Source of the DNA: Pseudoalteromonas luteoviolacea B = ATCC 29581
Lineage (GTDB): Bacteria; Pseudomonadota; Gammaproteobacteria; Enterobacterales; Alteromonadaceae
Reading direction: 5' to 3'
Assembly: GCA_000333235.1 (NCBI GenBank)
Contig: CAPN01000034.1
Location: 62,001-126,000, forward strand
DNA length: 64,000 bases
The number at the start of each line of letters is the position of its first letter. The stretch's first letter is position 1. Position numbers and translations under genes: made by a program. A model generated the notes under the pieces. That model was given only the letters and a program-made list of their open reading frames with translations. It was not told where the DNA came from and ran no database searches. Shown here piece after piece: positions 47,718-58,193 of the stretch.

Positions 47718-47745
47718 AGGTTGATGGGATATATCCAATCAACCT
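47718..47745. repeat. Near-perfect 28-bp palindrome
   Basis: AGGTTGATGGGATA followed by TATCCAATCAACCT is a palindrome with one mismatched pair. It shares CAATCAA with the dispersed repeat. It sits between the convergent priC-like and DUF3016 genes and may end both transcripts. Confidence 0.5.
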
Positions 47746-47752
47746 AAAAACT

Positions 47753-48253
47753 TTATTGTACCTTGCTGCTTATCGCAGGAACTAACGTATCATCAAACCA
47801 ATCGGTTAATAATCGCTTATCATAAAAAAATGCTTCATCCGCGCCAAATCTAGAGCGTTCCATAAACGCCATGTCTTTTAACTGCACTTGCTCAGCTTTT
47901 ACTACGCTATTACCGCTTGCATCTTTCAATTCATAAGAAATTGTTAAACGCGGAAAATATATCGGTTTTACGACTCGGATTTCATTGATCCCCACATGGA
48001 CATCACCAGCTAAGTCCACTTCATCAAAGCGCACCGAAAGCGCATATTTTTCAGGTAATTTTTCAGCTAATTTATTGAGGTGACGCTCAAATTGGGCTGC
48101 AACTCGCTTATGAAAACCGCCACGTGCTTCATTCGATGGGTATACATCTCTATATTCTTTAAACTCTTTCCACTCTACTTTTACTTCTGCGGCATGTGCA
48201 TACGAGATAAACCCAGTTGCAAGTAACACATAAGCCAAAGGTATTTTTTTCAT
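47753..48253 (-). CDS. DUF3016 exported protein
   Basis: 166 residues with a signal peptide ending AHA-A. The mature part VKVEWKEFKEYRDVYPSNEARGGFHKRV (key W-x-x-F-x-x-Y-R-D-V-x-P) and LAGDVHVGINEIRVVKPIYFPRLTISYEL (key D-I/V-x-x-G, PIYFPR) are DUF3016 hallmarks. Function unknown; likely periplasmic. Immediately downstream of the cellulose operon but with its own leader of about 130 bases. Confidence 0.88.
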   Translation of the reverse strand: MKKIPLAYVLLATGFISYAHAAEVKVEWKEFKEYRDVYPSNEARGGFHKRVAAQFERHLNKLAEKLPEKYALSVRFDEVDLAGDVHVGINEIRVVKPIYFPRLTISYELKDASGNSVVKAEQVQLKDMAFMERSRFGADEAFFYDKRLLTDWFDDTLVPAISSKVQ

Positions 48254-48388
48254 AACTCGCTCCTTAATTCGTCAACCAAGTTAGAAAGAACGTAAAAAAC
48301 TAAGACCTCTTCGTCTTTCACTTAACCAACTTACCTCAAGATACCTTTCCAATCTAGAGGATTAATTTACAGACAAATCAAAAACAGC

Positions 48389-51300
48389 CTAAAAGTTGAT
48401 ATAAGGTACAATGGGTTTAGGCCCAAAAGACAGAGGCCTCAATATCGGGTTAAACATATACTTTAGATACAATTGAGCGTAATTTGGTTCATATAATTCG
48501 GCGCGATCTACACTTAAACTCAAACCAATGATCCAGTGATTCTCGAAGTGATATTCTGCCATACCTTGAATACTATATGAGACGCCTTTATCTTTACTCC
48601 CTAAATAAACCGGTTCCTCGCTGCGATCTTCTACATACAACAGTGCCTCTAGCTGCATTTCTGGATTATTTGGGAAAAAGTCGATCGTTTCAGTTTCTGA
48701 TAATGAATAGCCAGCCCCTAGTTTGACGCGATAAACAATTTTATCTCGCCATTTGCCATCGAGCGTCACCGGCAATGAGATCCCATAATAACTTTGTGGG
48801 CTATAATAACCACCATGGCCATAGGTTTCCTGCGATAGATTGTGAGCATAGCCCCAATACATAAGGTTAGAACCTACCGATAATTCGATATTTTGACTTT
48901 GGTAAAGTCGGTAATATGCGCCTGCCATAGCTCGCAGACGATCGTTGTCTTTAACATTTTTTCCTATAAATTGGTGGTAATCTAACGTCGACCAAAAGCC
49001 ATAATCTAAACCCAAATCATAGTAAGCGCCTAACGTGATACCTTGTTGAAGTACTCCCCCCCAGCTTTTATCAAGCGACACATCTTCTAACCCAGCGAAA
49101 GACAATAAACTATTGCTCAGCGCTCGACGTTTCAATTCGATGTCATAACCTATGTCACCATAGCTAGATTGATATAAGAGCCCACCGACCCAATTGTTTA
49201 ACAAAAAACCTTGAGGCGTAGAACCTAGATCTACCCGCCACTGTTCGTTTTGCCATCCAAAGCCAAAGGCGATGCCTTGATCGGCAGGTGTAATGCTCGT
49301 GAGCAAACACTGAGGAAAACACAAATAGCCCGTACCATAACGACCAGCATCAAATGAAGCAGTGAAATCCGTCGATTGCGCCTGAACGTACACGTTATCA
49401 AGCTTAACAAATCCATGCCCCCCAAAAAGCGGAAAGTAAGTTTCGAATAAAGAGGCACCAAGCCCTAACTTCGCATCTGACTGCGTACTAGTTTGTCCGC
49501 TGAAATCTGCAGCAATGGCGATATGTCCATCGGTTTTTTGGTGCATTCGGGCGATACCACTTCTTCGCGCTGAACGAACGTACCACACATCCTCACCACC
49601 CTGTTCAGGTTGACTGCGCACAACTCTCTCATAGTACTGCGCCGCTAATTTATGTTCACCCCATTGCTCAGCGAGATCGCCGGCTTGTTTCATTAACTCA
49701 TTGTCATATGAGCTTAATAAAACTATATCTTGTGCAAGATCAAGCGCTCGTTGACCGTCACGAAATAAAAATAACGAGTCCATCAACTGTTGTTGCTGCG
49801 CGCTGTCATTCAGTCCAATACGGCGTACCAAATGGCTGCTCAAATATTCGATAAGAGGTGTGTGTTTCGCATTCAACGCCTTTTCAAGCAATTGATTCTC
49901 AGCTGAGGCACTGAGTTCACCATAGCGATGAGCTTGCAGCAACCGTTGTTGTGCCTCTTCAAATGCCATATCATCGAGATCTAAACTTACCAAACGGGCA
50001 TAGACATCCATATTGCTCGGTTCATTTTTGAGCAGTCTTTCAAGTGTTGCTCTTGGAGAGTCACTCACTAAAAGCTGATAATCAAGCGTGACTTGTTTTA
50101 ACGTTTCAACTTCTTCTTGAGTCGACACCACCATCGATGTCGAACGTTCGTACCACGTTTTTAATCTTGCCTTATCTTTTGCCGCAAGTAGCCATTGTCC
50201 TAACTGTAAATGCCAATAAGGTGCCAATGTTTCGTCTTGTGTTAACACTTGCGAAAGTAGGTCTATGCCTTTTTCTTGCTTACCTATCGCATACCATGCA
50301 GAAGCTATTCGTGCTTTAAGACTCGATGCACTGACCATCTGCGCATCGAGCTCGGATAACATTTTTTCCGCCTTGGTAGTGTCTTGTGCACTGATGGCAG
50401 AGTCGATTGCTAGCAATGTTTTCTCATTGCTTAACTCTTCCTCAAGCACTTGTATAGATGGCGTTTTATCTTTTATTGGCACAAATTGTAAGGCATTTAA
50501 GGCCTGCTCACTTTCATCAATACTTGATAAAAATAATGCCTGCGCATAACGCAACTCACTTTGCATTGGGTACTGCCAGGTAATTTCATTGAAAATGCGG
50601 ATACCTTGCTTCACACTGCCGGCTTGGCGCCAGATCTGTGCTTGTTGATAATAAAACCAAGGATCGAGTGTATTGCCAACGGGTGTACTAGCAAGTAATT
50701 GCAACGCTTCGTGATATTCCCCTTTGTCAGCTTTGGTTTGAGCAAGCGCTTTTGCAATGTCTTTTCTCGCTATAATTAACTCTTCTTCAACTAATTGATT
50801 TTGCGACTGGGTGAGTGCACTACTTAACTTATCAAGCGCTGCTAAACTATTTTCTGTTTGCACAAAGCGTACAATACTACGAAGTGCAGCTTCATTGTTT
50901 GGGTTGTTACGTATTAATTGGTTATAAAGCCGAAATGCGTTTAAATCATTACCCTCGGCAAGTAAAATTTCAGCCTGATAAAATAGAACAGTATCAGGAT
51001 CTTCTTCAAGCGCCGTTGCTTTTGCTAAACTCGATTTTGCTTGTTCCATTTCGTTATTCGCTAACTGTTCGCGCACCAACGAAATTAACCCCCAAAAATC
51101 GGCTGTTTTTGCAAGGCTCTGCCATCGCACAATCTCTTCAAATTGCGCCTTCTTTGCCGCTTTTTCAAAGTAACTTTTTGCTTCAAAATGCTTACCTTGT
51201 TGCAGCAACGCCCGACCCATTTCACCAATAACATTCGGATCATTTGGCCGCCGAGCAATCGCTATCGTGAGATAACGATAACCAGATTCTGTTTCTTCTT

Positions 51301-52183
51301 TATCTAGTGCTGCAACACCCGCCAAATAGGCCTGGTACCCAGGATCTGCTAATAGTTTCCGATAGGCAGCATAATCAGTCTGATATTTCTCGAATTGCAA
51401 TTGGCCTTGGGAAGAATTTGGAAACGATTTAAAAAAAACCTGATACTGTGCGAGTGTCTTTCTCTCTAATGGTAAGGCTAATAATGTGTTTAGCCAAAGC
51501 GATTCAATTTCCCCCCGATAGCGGGCAAGGTTAGCATACTGTTTCAATGTTTCTAGTGCTGTTTTATCTTCAGGAGACTCGCGCAGAATCAAACGTGCTT
51601 TTTGGATTTCAAAATCAATGACCCCTGGATATCGCTCGATTAATCGCGTCAAGCCGACTTTAGCTTGGCCTATTCGAGTTTCATCTCGTCCTAGTAAGAC
51701 ATAGTACTCAAATTCATAAAACGGCGATGGAAAGCCAATAGAGAAAACAGCTTGATACCCTTTGATAGCACGCTCAATATTACCTGCACGAGCAGCCAAT
51801 TTAGCTTGTTCATACTGACTTCGTGTTGCTCCAGCTTGCTTGAGCTCAATAATAAGTCTGAGTAGTTTTGTTTGTTGATGTTTTGCAAAGTCACGTTCAA
51901 GTAAACGAAGAATAGTCATCGCTTGAGTCAACTCATTGCGATCGAGTAACACCCGAGCATGCGCTGCCCTTGTTAATACGTGCTCTGGTGCAATCTGCAA
52001 TAACCTATCGAGTGAATCTGAAATCAACAGAGCGTCTTGTTTAGCTTCCCCTAACGTAATTTGAAGCAATAACCAATCTATTGCTTCTTCATCAATACCT
52101 TGTGGTTGAGCGAAAGCACAACCACAAATCAATAACAATGTGCAAAAGACTGTTTTCACTGCGCCTTTTACTACTCTGAACAT
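48389..52183 (-). CDS. bcsC: Cellulose synthase outer-membrane subunit BcsC
   Basis: 1264 residues; ATG 52183 has GGGAG six bases upstream. A signal peptide (about 1-26) precedes a long run of TPR repeats (about 30-900) and a C-terminal beta-barrel (about 930-1264) ending in an aromatic strand (PKPIVPYINF). It is the export channel of cellulose across the outer membrane. The start overlaps the bcsZ stop by 13 bases, so translation is coupled. Length agrees with BcsC of E. coli (1157) with some extra TPRs. Confidence 0.93.
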   Translation of the reverse strand: MFRVVKGAVKTVFCTLLLICGCAFAQPQGIDEEAIDWLLLQITLGEAKQDALLISDSLDRLLQIAPEHVLTRAAHARVLLDRNELTQAMTILRLLERDFAKHQQTKLLRLIIELKQAGATRSQYEQAKLAARAGNIERAIKGYQAVFSIGFPSPFYEFEYYVLLGRDETRIGQAKVGLTRLIERYPGVIDFEIQKARLILRESPEDKTALETLKQYANLARYRGEIESLWLNTLLALPLERKTLAQYQVFFKSFPNSSQGQLQFEKYQTDYAAYRKLLADPGYQAYLAGVAALDKEETESGYRYLTIAIARRPNDPNVIGEMGRALLQQGKHFEAKSYFEKAAKKAQFEEIVRWQSLAKTADFWGLISLVREQLANNEMEQAKSSLAKATALEEDPDTVLFYQAEILLAEGNDLNAFRLYNQLIRNNPNNEAALRSIVRFVQTENSLAALDKLSSALTQSQNQLVEEELIIARKDIAKALAQTKADKGEYHEALQLLASTPVGNTLDPWFYYQQAQIWRQAGSVKQGIRIFNEITWQYPMQSELRYAQALFLSSIDESEQALNALQFVPIKDKTPSIQVLEEELSNEKTLLAIDSAISAQDTTKAEKMLSELDAQMVSASSLKARIASAWYAIGKQEKGIDLLSQVLTQDETLAPYWHLQLGQWLLAAKDKARLKTWYERSTSMVVSTQEEVETLKQVTLDYQLLVSDSPRATLERLLKNEPSNMDVYARLVSLDLDDMAFEEAQQRLLQAHRYGELSASAENQLLEKALNAKHTPLIEYLSSHLVRRIGLNDSAQQQQLMDSLFLFRDGQRALDLAQDIVLLSSYDNELMKQAGDLAEQWGEHKLAAQYYERVVRSQPEQGGEDVWYVRSARRSGIARMHQKTDGHIAIAADFSGQTSTQSDAKLGLGASLFETYFPLFGGHGFVKLDNVYVQAQSTDFTASFDAGRYGTGYLCFPQCLLTSITPADQGIAFGFGWQNEQWRVDLGSTPQGFLLNNWVGGLLYQSSYGDIGYDIELKRRALSNSLLSFAGLEDVSLDKSWGGVLQQGITLGAYYDLGLDYGFWSTLDYHQFIGKNVKDNDRLRAMAGAYYRLYQSQNIELSVGSNLMYWGYAHNLSQETYGHGGYYSPQSYYGISLPVTLDGKWRDKIVYRVKLGAGYSLSETETIDFFPNNPEMQLEALLYVEDRSEEPVYLGSKDKGVSYSIQGMAEYHFENHWIIGLSLSVDRAELYEPNYAQLYLKYMFNPILRPLSFGPKPIVPYINF

Positions 52184-53295
52184 TGCTGCTCCCATTGAGG
52201 CAACAATTTACCATCAAGCGAAAAACTATATCGGTTGTCAAAAGCTCCTGTGCCAAACAGTGAAAGCACACTCGAATAGTAATGCTTACTCAACTCATCG
52301 GTAATATTGTGATCAATATGCTGTTTAATGCTGACTAAGGCATTTATTTCTTGGCTGCTATCTAAAAACTTTAGCATTGAGGCATTAAAACCAACAGAGC
52401 CACGCTTTTCATAATGTCCGCTTTGTGCAAATACATTTACGGGGACATGTCCCTGCTTTGCCGTTGCTTTTACCATAGGTACAAAATGCGCTTTTAACGT
52501 TTTACCTTGCTCGTCTTCTGGATGAAGTAACGATATCCACAAATACACACGGATCGCATTGTAGCTGCCTATATCGTCGTGCTTTTTCGTAAAATGAAAG
52601 CCCTTATCAGGATGATAAAGTACCCAATCTGGTGAAAAACCTTTGGGTGCGCTTTTGACTAACAACTGTACTGACGTGTCATAAACTTCTTGCCACGGTG
52701 AATGAGGATAAGCATCGACAAAACGACGAATGATTTGTAATGGTACATAGCTTGGATTTAAACGCCATGTTTTATCTTGAATTTCGAAGCCATAAGGACC
52801 TGGCAACAAGGTTAATCCTAATCCTGGAATGTGCTCTGTTTCTTCCCGCAGGATACGTTTAGCTAATACCGCCGCCAAAACAGCGTAACGTCGCTCATTC
52901 CATAAACGACTAGCCTCAAGCAAACTATAGGCAATCCAAAGATCAGAATCCGATGCCGGGTTGGAATCTAAAATTCCATAATCATTTTCACGTTTACCCC
53001 AAAGCCATGCTGGCAATCTTGCACTCAAATCTCCTTCTGACAAATTTGCTTCTGTCCAGTCAAGAAGTTTATCGAACGTACTCTTATCATTTGCCACTAA
53101 CGCAAAAAACAACCCATAAGATTGCCCTTCACTCGTTGTTATCTCTTGTTTAGAACCAAGGTCTATAACACGCCCCTGGTCACTGATAAAATGTTGCTTG
53201 AACGTGTCCCAATGTGGCCACTGATAGCACATTGATTGTGCGTTGCTGCTCACACTACACAGTAAAATCATTAAACTAAAAATGTGCGCTTTCAT
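52171..53295 (-). CDS. bcsZ: Periplasmic endoglucanase BcsZ (GH8)
   Basis: 374 residues with a signal peptide (KAHIFSLMILLCSVSSNAQ). A GH8 endo-beta-1,4-glucanase that trims nascent cellulose in the periplasm. The catalytic acid Glu56 is in TSEGQSYG; the Asp base is in KKHDDIGSYNAIR; WLWGKRENDYGILDSNPASDSDLWIAYSLLEA (key D-x-N-x-A-S-D-S-D-L-W) is the GH8 signature. ATG 53295 follows the bcsB stop by one base. Confidence 0.95.
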   Translation of the reverse strand: MKAHIFSLMILLCSVSSNAQSMCYQWPHWDTFKQHFISDQGRVIDLGSKQEITTSEGQSYGLFFALVANDKSTFDKLLDWTEANLSEGDLSARLPAWLWGKRENDYGILDSNPASDSDLWIAYSLLEASRLWNERRYAVLAAVLAKRILREETEHIPGLGLTLLPGPYGFEIQDKTWRLNPSYVPLQIIRRFVDAYPHSPWQEVYDTSVQLLVKSAPKGFSPDWVLYHPDKGFHFTKKHDDIGSYNAIRVYLWISLLHPEDEQGKTLKAHFVPMVKATAKQGHVPVNVFAQSGHYEKRGSVGFNASMLKFLDSSQEINALVSIKQHIDHNITDELSKHYYSSVLSLFGTGAFDNRYSFSLDGKLLPQWEQQCSE

Positions 53296-53296
53296 A

Positions 53297-55555
53297 TTAT
53301 GGCTCCTGTGTTTCAACTCGTTTTCTCGCCAGCGACACTAAGATCCGCCAAAGCACAAAGGAAATGATCAATAACGTTAGCAGGGTCAGAATAGCCAACA
53401 GTAAAGGATGTTCTGATAAATGGAACCAGATATACGTAAACGGAGGCAAGCTGCCGACATAATAGCGCTCACCTAAATAGGAATTATGGACCTTATGTTG
53501 ATTAATAATAGTGGCTGTGCCTCTTACTTTAGCGAGCCCCTCGCTATCGCGAATCGTTTGTTCGATTAAATGAAGGTCAGCTTCCTGAGTAGCCATCAGA
53601 GCAATTACGCTCCGATTAGAGTTAAAAGGAGACTGAAACCCAACAATGGCAGCAAGCGGGCCTAAACTTGATAGAGAGACCTTTGTGGCTGCCTCATCAT
53701 TTGCGAGCGCATAAGCATACGGCTGACTTTCATACGCCGCTTGGGTTATTTCACGTAAAGAGTGTTCTAATAAAACGGTCAACGCACTGTCTTGCTTAAT
53801 TTGGTTGGTTAACTTTTGAGCTTGGCCTAAAAGCAACACATCTTTGTTCGTCAAGTCTGCTTCTTCATCTACATAATAAAAACTGGCTTTCAAAATTGGA
53901 AAACCAGTCGTTTTCCCAAAGTGACCTGAAAGAGTAAAGAGTGTTTGCAACTCAAGACGCGATGGATTCTTCGAAATTAAAATAGCGGTTTCGCTGAGAT
54001 CCGCATACTTGGTAAATGGAAATCCACCTTGTGAATACGCATGCAAGTTAGGCATGGCAATATAATGATGGAAATTAGACACATCGATGATCGAGTCATC
54101 ATCAATGATTCCAACTTTTCCACCACCAGCACTCGTTGTACAAAACCCTTCTTTTTCAGTAGAAAAAAGGAACTTAAATTCTAATTCGTTTTTAACATCT
54201 ACTTTAAAGCCAGGAACAGAGAAATATCGATCTTTATCGGTATCATCACTCGACAGTAATGGGATACGCATTTCTGAAATAATTTCTTTTCCACCATCTG
54301 GTGATAACGTAAACCCTTGTACAAACTCATCATTTATCGACATATTTAATCGTGATAATGCTTTCGTTGTCGGTGGGGTATAGCGATATTTTAATTCAAT
54401 AGGCAAACCATTACTACGCCACGTGAACAAATCTGGTGCCAAACGCACATCCAGTTTAACCGATTTATTACTGCCTTCTTTAGTCTGTAACTGGGTTGGA
54501 AAATCAATTAATTCACCAAACCGGACGGCTCGATCAGATCGTAACCAACGGGGCGCGTCGTAAGCTTCTCGAGGTTTTATGTAGGATACCTCGTTAATAA
54601 GCGCAGTTCGGCCTGTCATCAATGGCAAACCCAATGCAATACCTTCTACCGCGGTTTTTAAATCGGCTTCATCTCGACCGAGAATTAACAATAATTTTTT
54701 GTACCGATATTCAGGATTCGCAATTACTTCGACGGTGGGTCCTTGCGCATCAGGATAATCGAGCAAAAAGTCTGGTTTACTTGAATTTGTAGCAAGTACG
54801 ACTGCATGATCGGTAGGTAATGTGTTATAGATAACCGGAAATTGAGCACCTCGCCAATTCGCCTTGGCACCAAACCAAGAGCTCAGAATTGCTGCTGCTT
54901 GCGTCGTTTCTTTATTTGGTGCACCGCGAAACACCATGGGTAACGATAGTTCAGTGTAATCAAACTCATCATAGAAGGGCTCGGGGAATCGCGATAACAA
55001 ACTTTCAAGCGCAAGGTGTTGAGACTTAAATTCTAATACACTTTCTTGATCAATCTCAGCCCAAATACTTGTGTGTGTCGTATCTTCACACTGATCGTTG
55101 GTGTAATGGCCAATCAGTTCAAAACGTATCGTATTATAGTTTCGCACTAAGTGCGGTTTTAATTTTAATGCCTGCTCTTTTAATGTTTGATGCACTTGAT
55201 CGTATCTAAGGCCATTAATCGGCATAATCGCCATCAACTGCTCATTTAAATACACCTTAATATGGGAGAGTTCCGTTAATAAGGCAGGAGAATTCGTAAA
55301 TTGCAGCGTAATAGACAATTCTTTAATGATTTTATCGATACGGTTGGTGAAATTAATGTCGCTATTGGGCAACACTCCAGAAAGTCGTATATCTCCCTGG
55401 TTAAGTTGTTCAAAAGTAAATCGATGCGAAGTAATGGGGGCCGCTTCTGGGTATCCTTCGGAAAACACGGATTTATCCGTCGGTGTAAACGCTAAACTAT
55501 TTACACTCGCCCCCAAGACACAGCTTGAGAGCAACAATGTCCTAATAAAATTCAT
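53297..55555 (-). CDS. bcsB: Cellulose synthase periplasmic subunit BcsB
   Basis: 752 residues. Signal peptide, two carbohydrate-binding and flavodoxin-like modules, and a single C-terminal membrane anchor (LLAILTLLTLLIISFVLW) that packs against BcsA. LLLILGRDEADLKTAVEGIALG (key GRDEADL) and VLLLGQAQKL are typical. Needed for BcsA activity. The start overlaps bcsA by 14 bases. Confidence 0.95.
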   Translation of the reverse strand: MNFIRTLLLSSCVLGASVNSLAFTPTDKSVFSEGYPEAAPITSHRFTFEQLNQGDIRLSGVLPNSDINFTNRIDKIIKELSITLQFTNSPALLTELSHIKVYLNEQLMAIMPINGLRYDQVHQTLKEQALKLKPHLVRNYNTIRFELIGHYTNDQCEDTTHTSIWAEIDQESVLEFKSQHLALESLLSRFPEPFYDEFDYTELSLPMVFRGAPNKETTQAAAILSSWFGAKANWRGAQFPVIYNTLPTDHAVVLATNSSKPDFLLDYPDAQGPTVEVIANPEYRYKKLLLILGRDEADLKTAVEGIALGLPLMTGRTALINEVSYIKPREAYDAPRWLRSDRAVRFGELIDFPTQLQTKEGSNKSVKLDVRLAPDLFTWRSNGLPIELKYRYTPPTTKALSRLNMSINDEFVQGFTLSPDGGKEIISEMRIPLLSSDDTDKDRYFSVPGFKVDVKNELEFKFLFSTEKEGFCTTSAGGGKVGIIDDDSIIDVSNFHHYIAMPNLHAYSQGGFPFTKYADLSETAILISKNPSRLELQTLFTLSGHFGKTTGFPILKASFYYVDEEADLTNKDVLLLGQAQKLTNQIKQDSALTVLLEHSLREITQAAYESQPYAYALANDEAATKVSLSSLGPLAAIVGFQSPFNSNRSVIALMATQEADLHLIEQTIRDSEGLAKVRGTATIINQHKVHNSYLGERYYVGSLPPFTYIWFHLSEHPLLLAILTLLTLLIISFVLWRILVSLARKRVETQEP

Positions 55556-58193
55556 TTTTTATTTTGTCTTTATCTAATGGCTTTCGCGGTAAAAAGGAAT
55601 CGATTAATTCAACCAGTTGAATAAGCGCTTTAACAAACGGTTGAGCTGATTTTGGGGCATGCAAAAATAAACTTTTAAAACCTCTAAAACTTACGCGTAC
55701 GATATGCTTAAAATTTTCTGAAGGTAAATCATGAGCAAAGTTTTCTTGCCAACCCAACCACGCATCCGCGCGGCAAAAAGTACATTCAATATACTGCCTT
55801 TCTTTTTCTGGGCTTAACGCATGTAACCGCAGCCCTACTCTCGATTTCGTAACATTAACAACATCGCTTGTGAAAGAAAATTGTTTGCGGCCTCGGCTAA
55901 TCAAGAGTTGAATTTTTTCACCATGCTTAACTAATCCTTCTGTCGGTAAATCAATACCAACACCAGAATTACTAAAATCGGTAACGATGGTTTTGATAGT
56001 ATGCCCACTCGAAGTATAGATAATTGCGGGAAAATGGCAGCCGATTCGATGTGATTTACGAACCTGACGAGCCTCCGTAGCAACACAAATTGCAGCACCA
56101 ATGATCATCAAATTATACAACGACCAAGCCATACTAATGATTAAAATACCAATTTGTACGGCATCACTTACCCCGAGCCGACCAAATCCAATGACTAAAC
56201 CAACCACATTAAAAATAGCCAACACCAAATAAGGTTTTGAAATATCCCAATCGTAGAAATCCTTCTCCGTTAAACCGCCCTTTTGAGTAACATTAAACTT
56301 GCCTTTATGAGGCATGATTAGTGCCATTGTGGTTGGTTTCAAAATATACCACGCTAAAACGGTTTCGTAGACTTCTCCCCAAAACGAGTAACGCCATTTT
56401 CCTTGGATCCTGGAGTTGGTGATTTTGACTTGAACCAGACTTGGCACAACATACAGCAGTATTGCCATAAATGGCGCGAAAATAATGTATGCATCAAAAT
56501 AGATAAAGGCCAATGGCGCTGTTAAGAAGACAATTCTTGGGACACCGGCAAAAAAGTGCAACGTTGCATTTAAATAACAAAGGCGCTGTGCAAGCGAGAG
56601 TCCTTTTCCTGCCAGCGGATTATCCAAACGTAAAATCTGTGCCATACCTCGTGCCCAGCGGATCCGTTGGCCGACATGCGTCGAAAGACTGTCGGTCGCC
56701 AAACCAGCCGCTTGCGGAATATTGATGTATGCAGTGTGATAACCTTTACGCTGCATTTTCAACGCAGTATGCGCATCCTCGGTTACCGTTTCAACAGCAA
56801 AACCACCAATATCGTCTAACGCACTTCGTCTTAAAACTGCACAGGAACCACAGAAAAACGTTGCATCCCACATATCATTGCCATCTTGGATCAAACCATA
56901 AAACAGCATATTTTCATTGGGCACTTTAGCAAAATTATTAAGGTTTTTTTCAAATGGATCTGCAGAAAAGAAATGATGAGGCGTTTGTACTAAACACATT
57001 TTTTCATCTTTCAAAAACTGTCCGACCGTCATTTGTAAAAATGAACGAACCGGAATGTGATCACAGTCAAAAATTGCGATAAGCTCACCATCGGTGTGCT
57101 TCATAGCATGATTTAAATTGCCCGCTTTAGCATGATGATTGTTTGGTCTAATAAGGTAATTTGCACCAACTTGCTGCGCAAACTCTCTAAACTCCTCTCG
57201 TTTGCCGTCATCCAACACATAAATATTTAATTTATCTTCAGGCCAATCAAGCGCAAGCGCCGCAATCACCGTCGGCTTCACGACACTTAAAGGCTCATTG
57301 TAAGTAGGAATGTAAACATCCACTGAAGGCCACAGGCTGGTATCTTTTGGTAAAACGACTGGTTTGCGCTCTAGAGGATGAATCGTCTGAAAAAAACCCA
57401 GTATTAAGATGACCCACGCATAAATTTCCGCGGCAAGTAAGCCAAAACCAAGAAACAAAGCAAAAGGATCCCCCCAGTTTAACGTCTCAGTTAAACGCCA
57501 CCAAATATATCGACTCGAAATCGTAATCGACAACGTCACCATGATCATTGTAGACATGCGACCTTGAATGCCTCGCAACGAGTATGCCACGAATAAAATT
57601 AAAGCCATAAAAATAGCTTGTGCACTCAAGCTAAATGGCACGGTGATCAACACGATCAATAACGCACAAAAAACCACTAAAATTAACGTTCTGATCCGAG
57701 GCGCCTCCCAAAATTGTGCTCGGGCGAGACTTTTAAACATGGTCCGCTCTGAATCATAGTGCTTGCCAATAGCACGTCGAAACGTTGAACTGATAACGCT
57801 GTCTAATTTGATTAAAAATTGGAGTAAATAGGGAACTATAAACCATATAGAACGTTCACGTTTTTCACGCTGAGCTACCCTTGGCTTTTCGCTCATGAAC
57901 ACTAAATAAAGACTTTGAATTGCAAAACGAAGCCAATCTCCGGGCCTAACAATATGTGGCTTTAATTGAGGATAGTAAATGAAGAACTCACTTTTTGGCG
58001 CAAGCTTATCCATTTTAAAAATACCGCAAAGCAAAGCGCTGACTAAGCTAAATAATACTGAATTAAAAACACTGTAACGACAGTTTTGAAAGAAGAAATG
58101 ATACCGCTGCACCAACCAGTTGATTGAGATAGGAGTCAGAAATAGGCTTAATAACCAAGTAAATTTACTTGTTGAGTACGGCTTCTCGTTCAC
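55542..58193 (-). CDS. bcsA: Cellulose synthase catalytic subunit BcsA
   Basis: 883 residues with a long N-terminal extension as in E. coli BcsA (872). The GT2 active site is whole: DDG (328-330), DCD (376-378), TED (471-473) and QRIRW (509-513). Membrane helices surround it and the PilZ domain follows with RKSHR (712-716; RxxxR) and DFSNSG (739-744; DxSxxG), so c-di-GMP should switch it on. It polymerises glucose from UDP-glucose and passes the chain out. ATGA overlap with bcsQ. Confidence 0.97.
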   Translation of the reverse strand: MNEKPYSTSKFTWLLSLFLTPISINWLVQRYHFFFQNCRYSVFNSVLFSLVSALLCGIFKMDKLAPKSEFFIYYPQLKPHIVRPGDWLRFAIQSLYLVFMSEKPRVAQREKRERSIWFIVPYLLQFLIKLDSVISSTFRRAIGKHYDSERTMFKSLARAQFWEAPRIRTLILVVFCALLIVLITVPFSLSAQAIFMALILFVAYSLRGIQGRMSTMIMVTLSITISSRYIWWRLTETLNWGDPFALFLGFGLLAAEIYAWVILILGFFQTIHPLERKPVVLPKDTSLWPSVDVYIPTYNEPLSVVKPTVIAALALDWPEDKLNIYVLDDGKREEFREFAQQVGANYLIRPNNHHAKAGNLNHAMKHTDGELIAIFDCDHIPVRSFLQMTVGQFLKDEKMCLVQTPHHFFSADPFEKNLNNFAKVPNENMLFYGLIQDGNDMWDATFFCGSCAVLRRSALDDIGGFAVETVTEDAHTALKMQRKGYHTAYINIPQAAGLATDSLSTHVGQRIRWARGMAQILRLDNPLAGKGLSLAQRLCYLNATLHFFAGVPRIVFLTAPLAFIYFDAYIIFAPFMAILLYVVPSLVQVKITNSRIQGKWRYSFWGEVYETVLAWYILKPTTMALIMPHKGKFNVTQKGGLTEKDFYDWDISKPYLVLAIFNVVGLVIGFGRLGVSDAVQIGILIISMAWSLYNLMIIGAAICVATEARQVRKSHRIGCHFPAIIYTSSGHTIKTIVTDFSNSGVGIDLPTEGLVKHGEKIQLLISRGRKQFSFTSDVVNVTKSRVGLRLHALSPEKERQYIECTFCRADAWLGWQENFAHDLPSENFKHIVRVSFRGFKSLFLHAPKSAQPFVKALIQLVELIDSFLPRKPLDKDKIKNEFY